A DNA stretch of 16,491 nt from Chloroflexota bacterium. Lineage in GTDB: Bacteria; Chloroflexota; Dormibacteria; CF-121. The notes under the pieces were generated by a model. The model worked only from the letters and a program-made list of their open reading frames with translations. It was not told the DNA's origin and did not search any database. Location: NCBI GenBank assembly GCA_005889285.1, contig VBFF01000009.1, positions 1-16,491 on the forward strand, written 5' to 3'. How positions within the stretch are numbered: the stretch's first letter is position 1; each line of letters opens with the position of its first letter. Shown piece after piece: positions 6,150 to 12,615 of this stretch. The translations under genes were made by a program, and so were the position numbers.

Positions 6150-7343
6150 GTGACGCGCAACGGAGAGGGGATCGTCGTTGCGGGGGGCGTCCGCACCGCC
6201 ATTGGCAAGTTTGCGGGTGCCTTCAAAGACACGCCCTCCTCGGATCTGGGCGCGAACGCGATCCGCGCTGCGGTGGAGCGCGCGGGCATCGCTCCAGACG
6301 TCGTCGACGAAGTCATCCTGGGCTGCGTGGGCCAGGTCGGCGAAGATGCCTTCAACGCCCGGCTTGCGACCCTGAAGGCCGGCCTGCCGGAGAAAACGAC
6401 CGCATTCAATGTCAATCGTCTTTGCGGCTCCGGGTTGCAGGCGATCAACAGCGCCGTCCAGGAGCTGCGCACCGGTGAGGCCCAGGTCGTCGTCGCCGGT
6501 GGCAACGAGAACATGTCGATCCAGCCGTACCTGCTGCCGCGTTCGCAGGTGGGGTGGCGCCTTGGCGAAGCGACGCTCATCGACGGCACGATGTCGCTGG
6601 TGACCGATCCGTTCGGCCGCTACCAGATGGGATCGACGGCCGAGAAAGTCGCCGATCGTTACGGCGTCTCTCGCGAGGCCCAGGACAAATTCGCGGCCGA
6701 AAGCCAGCGTCGGACGGCCGCGGCCATCGCCGAGGGTCGCTTCGACGACCAGATCGTGCCAGTCGCGATTCCGCAGAAAAAGGGCGATCCCGTGATCGCC
6801 AGGATCGATGAGCATCCGCGGCCCGCCACGACGATGGAATCGCTCGGGCGCCTCAAGCCGGCCTTCCGCGAGGGTGGGAGCGTCACCGCCGGTAATTCAT
6901 CGGGCATCAACGACGCCGGCGCGGCCGTCGTCGTCATGAGCAGGGGGAAGGCCGACGAGCTGGGCGTGACACCACAGCTCGAATGGGTCGCCGACGCCGT
7001 CGCGGGTATCGCCCCGGAGATCATGGGCGTGGCCCCCATCTTCGCGGTGCAGAACTTGCTCAAGAAGGTCGGGATGACGATCAACGACATCGATCTCATG
7101 GAGTTGAACGAGGCCTTCGCGGCACAGGCCGTGGCGGTGATTCGGGAGCTGGAGATCGATCCACAGAAGGTCAACCCGAACGGCGGCGCGATCGCGCTCG
7201 GACATCCGGTCGGCGCCACCGGTGCCATCCTGACCGTCAAGCTGGCCTACGAACTCAAGCGTCGGAAAGCCGAGTGGGGCATCGTGACGATGTGCATCGG
7301 CGGCGGCCAGGGTATCGCCACGCTCTTCCGCAACCTGAACTAA
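6150..7343 (+). CDS. acetyl-CoA C-acetyltransferase (thiolase)
   Basis: A 397-residue thiolase, full length for the family, which condenses two acetyl-CoA or cleaves 3-ketoacyl-CoA. All catalytic landmarks are present: nucleophile Cys92 in NRLCGSGLQAI, GGNENMS (118-123), NEAFAAQ (320-326), His352 in GGAIALGHPVGATG, and the proton-relay Cys382 in MCIGGGQG. The compact length and ENMS motif favour a biosynthetic-type acetoacetyl-CoA thiolase over a long-chain beta-oxidation FadA, though the two are hard to separate from sequence. No acyl-CoA dehydrogenase or hydratase gene is nearby. GTG 6150 has no Shine-Dalgarno site but lies 6 nt after a TAGAAT box, so translation probably starts on a leaderless message. 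It is 9 nt downstream of the YtxH-like gene but probably transcribed separately. Confidence 0.93.
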   Translation: MTRNGEGIVVAGGVRTAIGKFAGAFKDTPSSDLGANAIRAAVERAGIAPDVVDEVILGCVGQVGEDAFNARLATLKAGLPEKTTAFNVNRLCGSGLQAINSAVQELRTGEAQVVVAGGNENMSIQPYLLPRSQVGWRLGEATLIDGTMSLVTDPFGRYQMGSTAEKVADRYGVSREAQDKFAAESQRRTAAAIAEGRFDDQIVPVAIPQKKGDPVIARIDEHPRPATTMESLGRLKPAFREGGSVTAGNSSGINDAGAAVVVMSRGKADELGVTPQLEWVADAVAGIAPEIMGVAPIFAVQNLLKKVGMTINDIDLMELNEAFAAQAVAVIRELEIDPQKVNPNGGAIALGHPVGATGAILTVKLAYELKRRKAEWGIVTMCIGGGQGIATLFRNLN

Positions 7344-7391
7344 CCGCTTCGGCTGCACGGGTTCGGGCTCCGGCGCGTTGTATTCGGAGGC

Positions 7392-8189
7392 ATGTCCCGG
7401 CTGCCTCGCCGCCCCCTCGTTCTCGCCGCGGCGCTCGTGCTCGCCGTGACCGCGCTGCTGCGCTACGGCGTTCTTGTCGCGATCCTGGTCCTGCTACTTG
7501 GCGTGATCGCGGCCGTGCTGGTCGGACAGCACCAAGCGGGCAAGCTCACGATCCGCAAGAAGCGCCGGCAAGGGCCGATATGGAAGCCGAAGGTGCACCA
7601 CCAGGAGTTGCCCGCTCCCGCCGACGACCCGGTAATCGGCTTCGGGGAGCCCGTCGTCGAACTTTTCGTGTCGCGAACGCCTCCTCTCGCCCATCTGGGG
7701 CTTAGTGCCACCGTGCGCAGCCAGCTCGATGGCTTTGCCCTCGGCCGGACGCGGCGCATCATCGAGGCGCCAGACCTCCTCGTGCACGCCGCCGCCGATG
7801 CGGAAACCTGGCCGGTGGTCGAGACGGCGGTCCAGAAGACGATGGCACTGGCGCGCTCACGCGGCGTCGAGGTCCGGCCCGAGGGCCAGCCGCGCCTGAT
7901 GCAGGCGTTGGCCCTGAGCGCGGTGCACGGCGTCCTGCTCGCGGAGTGGCGTCAGCTGGAAGACGGCGCCACCGTCTGGGATGGCGCGACCGCGCGCATC
8001 CGCGCCTCTGATGCCTTTTCGATCCAGCACATCTCCGACGAAATGGAACGCCGGCAGCTGCCGGAACTCTTCGCCGGGATCGCGCGCCGGCCGCCGGATT
8101 TCGAGGTCAGGCTGTTGCTACCCTATGCGCTGGCGACCGCGTTTTACCTTCGCCTGCATGGAAAGCCGCCGGAAGCCTTCGCCGCTTAA
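7392..8189 (+). CDS. membrane-anchored protein of unknown function
   Basis: A 265-residue protein I do not recognise. It opens with a basic start and one long or two short hydrophobic helices (about residues 9-23 and 25-44), then a strongly basic stretch LTIRKKRRQGPIWKPK (52-67), consistent with a membrane anchor and a cytoplasmic C-terminal domain. The remaining ~200 residues look globular, mixed alpha/beta, with no Cys pairs or catalytic motif I can name. GGAGG lies only 1 nt before ATG 7392, too close for normal use, and I see no better start. The gene converges on the potassium-channel-like gene, and their stops share a TTAA. No neighbour gives a clue to function. Confidence 0.7.
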   Translation: MSRLPRRPLVLAAALVLAVTALLRYGVLVAILVLLLGVIAAVLVGQHQAGKLTIRKKRRQGPIWKPKVHHQELPAPADDPVIGFGEPVVELFVSRTPPLAHLGLSATVRSQLDGFALGRTRRIIEAPDLLVHAAADAETWPVVETAVQKTMALARSRGVEVRPEGQPRLMQALALSAVHGVLLAEWRQLEDGATVWDGATARIRASDAFSIQHISDEMERRQLPELFAGIARRPPDFEVRLLLPYALATAFYLRLHGKPPEAFAA

Positions 8190-9271
8190 CCGGAGGCCGC
8201 GCGCGACTCGATCTCCTGGTGCCGCTGCGCGGTAAAACGGACATACGACCGGTCCCCGATCCATTGCGTCGGCGGCGCGGCAAACCATTTCGCCATGCTG
8301 TTGAGCTGGCTCGCGTACTGGACGCGGAGGCGCGAGAATGCCAGCCACGACTCCTCCGGTCCGATCAGTCGCCAACCGGCGGCTGATAACCGCTCCCGCG
8401 CCTCATCGAACTCGTAGCGTTCGACGCCCACGTCGTGATCGCCGCGCATGTGGAAAAACCGGCCAAGGTCCTCGACCAGGTGGGTGCCCATCGCAAACAT
8501 CATCTTGGCCGGGCCGCGCGGGCCGTCGACGACCGTGGTCAACAGCAGCGTCGAGGCATCGAGCACGGCCCCCAGCGCGCTGAGCCACGATTCGCTGTCA
8601 TGCGACGAACGGAAATAGGCGAGGAGGGGAAAGGCGAGATGGCTGTCGAGCACTTCCGCACCCCATTTCTCCCATTCGGCGAAGAGGCGCGGCAGGTCGT
8701 CGGCCATCGTTTCCAGCAGGCTGACGCCGGACGGCGGGGCGCCGGCCCTGGCGTCGAGCGTCACAATCAGGATCTCGCGACGCTGGAACGAGGCATACAA
8801 CGAAAACAGGAAGCTGATCGCGAGCGCAATCGTTCCGAGACCGGTCCCGCCCGCGACCAGCGCGAGAAGGCGCGTCAGCCCCGATGTCGCCACGATGTCG
8901 CCGAAACCGATGGTCAGGACCGAGGTCCCGGCAAAGTAGAGCGCCGTCTGGAAGCCGTCAATGGGGGGATGGAGGTAATCGCGTAGGCCGTAGAAGATGA
9001 AGGCAAATCCGAGTACGAGTCCGCTGAGCCAGACGACGAGCAAGATGACAACGACCAGCGGCGCAAAGGTCCCCAGGAAGCGTTCTCGCGCATCGGACGA
9101 GCGGGCTCGCAGGCCCATCGCCCGCCATGCCCGCCAGCCGGGGCGAACGACCCAGCGCGTCGGCCGGTAGCGCCCCGGCGTCGGCCGGGGCACGACGACG
9201 CTCTGGAAGAGGTCGTTGAGGATGTAGGCGACGATCGCAATCCCGATCAGGACCTCGGGCAGCCTCAGCAT
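8186..9271 (-). CDS. potassium-channel-like protein (Ion_trans_2 pore) with large cytoplasmic domain
   Basis: A 361-residue membrane protein. An N-terminal helix (about residues 5-27), a cytoplasmic basic loop, a helix at about 67-95, a pore helix and filter with TSVLTIGFGD at residues 116-125, and a following helix (about 134-161) make a two-helix potassium-channel pore preceded by an extra segment. The TIGFGD filter is a known variant of TVGYGD, so K+ conduction is likely but selectivity is not certain. The ~195-residue C-terminal part is largely helical and shows no RCK/TrkA-N nucleotide-binding motif, so the ligand or sensor is unknown. ATG 9271 is preferred: TACTAT lies 6 nt upstream. 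TTG 9319 is the longest alternative. There is no Shine-Dalgarno site. Confidence 0.8.
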   Translation of the reverse strand: MLRLPEVLIGIAIVAYILNDLFQSVVVPRPTPGRYRPTRWVVRPGWRAWRAMGLRARSSDARERFLGTFAPLVVVILLVVWLSGLVLGFAFIFYGLRDYLHPPIDGFQTALYFAGTSVLTIGFGDIVATSGLTRLLALVAGGTGLGTIALAISFLFSLYASFQRREILIVTLDARAGAPPSGVSLLETMADDLPRLFAEWEKWGAEVLDSHLAFPLLAYFRSSHDSESWLSALGAVLDASTLLLTTVVDGPRGPAKMMFAMGTHLVEDLGRFFHMRGDHDVGVERYEFDEARERLSAAGWRLIGPEESWLAFSRLRVQYASQLNSMAKWFAAPPTQWIGDRSYVRFTAQRHQEIESRAASG

Positions 9272-9277
9272 CACGCC

Positions 9278-9283
9278 ATAGTA
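9278..9283 (-). promoter_or_regulatory. -10-like box TACTAT before the channel gene
   Basis: On the minus strand TACTAT ends exactly 6 nt before ATG 9271, the same geometry as the thiolase promoter, which suggests a leaderless start. No clear -35. Confidence 0.4.
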
Positions 9284-9328
9284 CGACCAGCGAAACGCCA
9301 CGGCGCTCCGCCGCTTCAATATTCGCGA

Positions 9329-9413
9329 TGCCGGGACAGGGACTCGAACCCTGACGCCCTTACGGGCAGGCGATTTTAAGTCGCCAACGTCTACCTAATT
9401 CCGTCATCCCGGC
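9329..9413 (-). tRNA. tRNA-Leu (anticodon UAA)
   Basis: An 85-nt class II tRNA. The 7-bp acceptor stem GCCGGGA/TCCCGGC closes perfectly, with discriminator A. The anticodon loop CTTAAAA sits on a GGCGA/TCGCC stem and gives anticodon TAA, which reads UUA. A long variable arm (TGCCCGTAAGGGCG) is typical of Leu/Ser. The T arm has GGTTCGAGTCC. CCA is not encoded. UUA is rare in high-GC genomes, so this tRNA probably serves few codons. Confidence 0.96.
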
Positions 9414-9422
9414 GCGAGCAAC

Positions 9423-9428
9423 ATTGTA
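9423..9428 (-). promoter_or_regulatory. -10 box TACAAT for tRNA-Leu
   Basis: TACAAT on the minus strand (five of six consensus) ends 9 nt before the mature tRNA 5' end, leaving a few-nucleotide leader for RNase P. The -35 region is not obvious. Confidence 0.5.
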
Positions 9429-9440
9429 GGGCGCGTCCTC

Positions 9441-9469
9441 TTGCTTTCTGGGGGGTTGTGGGATAGGCT
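9441..9469 (+). promoter_or_regulatory. TTGCTT-17-TAGGCT promoter for the D,D-carboxypeptidase
   Basis: A -35 TTGCTT (9441-9446) and -10 TAGGCT (9464-9469) are separated by 17 nt. ATG 9481 is 11 nt downstream, so the leader would be about 4-5 nt. It is back-to-back with the tRNA-Leu promoter. Confidence 0.45.
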
Positions 9470-9480
9470 CCCTGACCTGC

Positions 9481-10506
9481 ATGGGACGGTCTGCACTTCG
9501 ACTGCCTGCCATCGTGATGGCGATCGCTGCCTTGAGCAGCACGTTGGGGTCGGCGGCACCGCCCCAGCCTTCCAGACCCGTCGACACGCCCAGGCTCCTG
9601 GCCGCCTCGATGCCGGTTGACCAGGGCGATCCCAGGCCGCGGCGCATCCCGCAAGCCACGCCGTCACCGGGGCCGTCGCCGACACCTCCTCTGCCGGCCG
9701 CGGTTGCTCGGCCGCGTCCGACGCTGCGACCAATCCCGGCACCGGCGATCGATGCGCAGGAGGTCGCCCTCGTCAACCTCGACACCGGGCGTTTTCTGTG
9801 GCAATCGAACGGCCGGGCCGCGCGGGCACCGGCGAGCCTGACCAAGATTTTCACCGCCATGGTCGCTGTCGACCTGATGGGGATGAACACACTGGTCACG
9901 GTGCCGGACGCCATCCGCCAGCTGCCCGCCGACTCCACCTTCATGGGACTGACCCCCGGGGAGCGGGTCACGGTGCGCGAGCTCTTATACGGCGTTTTCC
10001 TCAACTCGGGAAATGACGCGGCGGAAACGCTCGCCTCGGCCGCCACGTCACGCGCGACCTTCATCGCCGACATGAATGCCAAGGCCGGGCGCCTCGGGCT
10101 GCGCACGACTCACTTCCTCAACCCAACCGGCCTGGACGCCTCCGGGCATTACTCCTCAGCCGATGACCTGGCCACTGCCACCATCTTTCTGGAGTCGCAC
10201 TATCCGGGCCTGGTCGCCATTGCCGCGACACCCGCCATCACGGTCGCGGCAACGGCCACGCACAAGGCCTATACGCTCGTCAACCTCGACAAACTGCTGC
10301 GCACCTACCCGGGTACCTACGGATTGAAAACCGGTTGGACCGAGCAGGCGCTTGGCTGCTTGATCACCACCTCGAGCCGCGGCGGCCACCGCCTGCTGGG
10401 CGTCATGCTGGGCGCGCCAAACGGCACGGCCTACGCGCAGATGCCGAAACTGCTCGACTACGGATTCGAGCTGTTGGGCGTCCTCCCTCGCCCACCCGGA
10501 GCGTAG
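9481..10506 (+). CDS. D-alanyl-D-alanine carboxypeptidase (S11 penicillin-binding protein)
   Basis: This enzyme trims the terminal D-Ala from peptidoglycan stem peptides outside the membrane. The 341-residue protein has a signal peptide (about 1-25, ending near TLGSAA), a Pro-rich linker (about 27-90), then the catalytic domain with all three active-site motifs in order: Ser119-Leu-Thr-Lys122 (ASLTK), Ser176-Gly-Asn178 (NSGND), and Lys283-Thr-Gly285 (GLKTGWT). It stops soon after the catalytic domain and lacks the second beta-rich domain and C-terminal amphipathic anchor of E. coli PBP5, so it may be soluble or held by an uncleaved N-terminus; the Pro-rich linker would let it reach the wall. 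No Shine-Dalgarno site is seen at ATG 9481. DacF/DacB-type naming would be a guess. Confidence 0.92.
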   Translation: MGRSALRLPAIVMAIAALSSTLGSAAPPQPSRPVDTPRLLAASMPVDQGDPRPRRIPQATPSPGPSPTPPLPAAVARPRPTLRPIPAPAIDAQEVALVNLDTGRFLWQSNGRAARAPASLTKIFTAMVAVDLMGMNTLVTVPDAIRQLPADSTFMGLTPGERVTVRELLYGVFLNSGNDAAETLASAATSRATFIADMNAKAGRLGLRTTHFLNPTGLDASGHYSSADDLATATIFLESHYPGLVAIAATPAITVAATATHKAYTLVNLDKLLRTYPGTYGLKTGWTEQALGCLITTSSRGGHRLLGVMLGAPNGTAYAQMPKLLDYGFELLGVLPRPPGA

Positions 10507-10634
10507 CGCCGCCGAGACCCGTTCGAGTAGCCAGCCGGCCACTCACATTTCCTCCAGCCAGACGGCATGCGGGGATCGCCGTAGCGGGTTACCGTGGTGG
10601 TGTCTTAAACGACCCTGCCCATCGTCCTAGCCGC

Positions 10635-11363
10635 GTGATCGCCCGCCGCATCGTCCTCGGCATCGTGGTTGGCCTGCTCGCCGCGGCCGTCGCCGTCGCC
10701 GTGACGCAGCCCCGTCTCGCGACGCGCGTGACGGGACTCGAGGTCAGTATCCAGCAAAAGATCGGCGTGGAACTTGCGGTTGCCGGGGTCTATCTCGAGG
10801 AATCGGGTATCCCCATGCCGGTGCCCTCCGAGGTCGGCATCGGGTATCTCGGCCAGCGGATGACTGTGAATCCCCTGGCCCTGGGCACAACCTGGTTCGG
10901 ACTCACGCTGCTGATCGTGCTCGGATCGACGAACCTGTTCGCGGCATCGCGTCGCTTCGGGCCGGCGTTGGTCGATGGGCGCCTCGGAAAGGCGCTGCAC
11001 CTGACGCCATCCGGGGTTGCCCGCGCGCAACGCTGGTTTCAGCGCTGGGGTCCCCTGGCGATCGGGCTCTCGCGCTACGTCCCGGGGTTGCGCTGGGGCA
11101 TGGCCGTGGCCTGTGGCACGCTGGGGGTGCGCTACCGGACCTTCTGGTGGAGCACGGCGATTTCTGCCTCGGTCTGGGCAGCCGCGCTGCTCACGCTGGG
11201 GGTCACCGTCGGCGACGGGATCGCCCGCCTGATTGCCGAGCATGCCTGGATGGGTTTGCTCTTGCCGCTTCCCGCCGTCGCCGTCGTGACCGCCGGACTC
11301 GTCCGCCTCGTCATCGTCAAGGGCCGGGCGACCAGCTCGCCGTCGGTGTCCGCCTCGGTTTAA
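10635..11363 (+). CDS. DedA-family membrane protein
   Basis: DedA (SNARE-associated/VTT) proteins are polytopic membrane proteins implicated in lipid scrambling, including undecaprenyl phosphate recycling, and in membrane-potential homeostasis. This 242-residue copy carries the signature LEESGIPMPVPSE at residues 54-66 with both acidic positions (Glu54/55 and Glu66), the re-entrant loop region, and SRYVPGLRWG (146-155) with the conserved Arg147 and Pro150. An N-terminal helix (about 4-24) and C-terminal hydrophobic segments (about 171-190 and 205-228) complete the topology. GTG 10635 is used since the hydrophobic N-terminus begins right after it; no ribosome site is visible, so the start is uncertain. 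It lies 128 bp after the carboxypeptidase, a sensible pairing with wall synthesis. Its stop shares TTAA with the opposing gene. Confidence 0.85.
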   Translation: MIARRIVLGIVVGLLAAAVAVAVTQPRLATRVTGLEVSIQQKIGVELAVAGVYLEESGIPMPVPSEVGIGYLGQRMTVNPLALGTTWFGLTLLIVLGSTNLFAASRRFGPALVDGRLGKALHLTPSGVARAQRWFQRWGPLAIGLSRYVPGLRWGMAVACGTLGVRYRTFWWSTAISASVWAAALLTLGVTVGDGIARLIAEHAWMGLLLPLPAVAVVTAGLVRLVIVKGRATSSPSVSASV

Positions 11364-12523
11364 CCGGCCGCCGGTCGCATCCAGGCTCGCCGAGTCACAA
11401 CCAGCGCCAGCGCCCCGGCGCCCAGGATCACCGCCACCAGGCCGATCAGGAAGCCGATAACCGGGATGAGCGCGACGATGGACAGCACGAAGAGCCCGCC
11501 CAGCAACGCGAAGGCATCGTGGAATCCACCCCAGCCGAGCCGGGCGAAGATCAGCCGCCCGAGGAGGAACCCGGAAATGGCGAAGCCAACGGCCAGCGCC
11601 AGGATCCAGAGCGGGATCAGTAAGAGTCCGAGCCACCAGCCGCCGACAAAGATCCCGATGACGAACACGATCAGCGCCACGATCGGCGTGATCACGAAGA
11701 TCCCCGCCCCGATGCCGAGACTCGCCCACGGCTGGGCCCGCTCGGTATCGATCGCCCGCGAGCTCAATCCGGGAAGCAGAAAGATCAACAGCAGGCCGAG
11801 GGCGAAGATCCCGATCAGTCCTCGCAGCCACCCGAGAAAGCCATTACCGGCGTCGCCGCGATCGGTGGGGGTATGCCGCGTGATGGTCCCGGTGACATGC
11901 GCACCGTTCACCTGTTCGACGGAGTTATTGCTCGTGTAGTCCAGGTTGCCGCCGACCTGCGCGCCATCGAGCTTGAGATGGTCGACCCGGCCACGCACGT
12001 CGCCACCAACGTGGTTGCGTAGCGTCAGACTGCCCGCCGACATCTGGACCCGCCGGGCGATCGGGGCGGAGACCGTCGCGGTGCCTCCGGCCACCACCAG
12101 GTCGCGGCCGATGGTGGCGCCCGATCCAACATCGATGGTGCCGCCGGTCACGACGAGGTCCTGCGCGATCGGTCCGTTGACGGTGATATTGCCACCGGCG
12201 ACGATGATGCTACCGCCCACATGGCCAGTGACGTTGATGGTGCCGCCGCCGAGAATCAGATCGCGGGTGATGGTGCCGGACACCGTGATCGTGCCCCCAC
12301 CGGCGATGACGCTGCCGTTGACCGTCCCATTGATGCTGATGGTGCCGGCGCCGGCGTAGATATCGTCGTTGACCGTTTCACCGGGACCAATCGTGACATC
12401 GGAGCCCTGTCGAAGATCGGCGGCCGCGGCCTGGAGCGGTAGCCAGGCGAACAGCGCCGCAACAATGATCGACCCACTGAGCGCTGTTAGCCCGCGGTGT
12501 TGCATCGCGTGTGTGCGTGCCAT
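11360..12523 (-). CDS. secreted bactofilin-like beta-repeat protein with C-terminal membrane domain
   Basis: A 387-residue protein in three parts. Residues 1-35 are a signal peptide (LTALSGSIIVAALFAWLPL then QAAAAD). Residues about 50-215 form nine to ten imperfect 17-20-residue repeats with the look of bactofilin/DUF583 right-handed beta-helices: INGTVNGSVIAGGGTITVSG, then ITRDLILGGGTINVTG, IIVAGGNITVNG, LVVTGGTIDVGS and more degenerate copies. Residues about 228-380 hold four or five membrane helices with a Gly/Trp-rich centre (VGGWWLGLLLIPLW). Ordinary bactofilins are cytoplasmic scaffolds without a signal peptide; here the repeats should lie outside the membrane. ATG 12523 has AGGAGG 7 nt upstream. 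The stop shares TTAA with dedA. Its function is unknown; an envelope scaffold is an inference. Confidence 0.82.
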   Translation of the reverse strand: MARTHAMQHRGLTALSGSIIVAALFAWLPLQAAAADLRQGSDVTIGPGETVNDDIYAGAGTISINGTVNGSVIAGGGTITVSGTITRDLILGGGTINVTGHVGGSIIVAGGNITVNGPIAQDLVVTGGTIDVGSGATIGRDLVVAGGTATVSAPIARRVQMSAGSLTLRNHVGGDVRGRVDHLKLDGAQVGGNLDYTSNNSVEQVNGAHVTGTITRHTPTDRGDAGNGFLGWLRGLIGIFALGLLLIFLLPGLSSRAIDTERAQPWASLGIGAGIFVITPIVALIVFVIGIFVGGWWLGLLLIPLWILALAVGFAISGFLLGRLIFARLGWGGFHDAFALLGGLFVLSIVALIPVIGFLIGLVAVILGAGALALVVTRRAWMRPAAG

Positions 12524-12571
12524 CCCATGCCCTCCTGTTCCGGCCGCGACCTGAATGCATTCTCGCACTCC

Positions 12572-12593
12572 CGCGACCACCTGCTCGGTCGCG
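12572..12593 (-). terminator. GC-rich hairpin between the DHA2 transporter and beta-repeat genes
   Basis: A perfect 7-bp inverted repeat, CGCGACC / GGTCGCG with an 8-nt loop, lies 23 nt past the transporter stop. No T-run follows, so it may only attenuate or protect the 3' end rather than terminate. Confidence 0.35.
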
Positions 12594-12615
12594 ATGGCCG
12601 CATCAGCGATGCCCG

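Noticed and set aside
9360..10106. 248-codon minus-strand ORF over tRNA-Leu and the carboxypeptidase
   Set aside because: Overlaps a tRNA and an S11 enzyme with all active-site motifs; a shadow.
11880..12400. Tandem approximately 51-nt repeats, considered as CRISPR or satellite
   Set aside because: They are diverged and in frame, encoding the beta-helix repeats of a protein.
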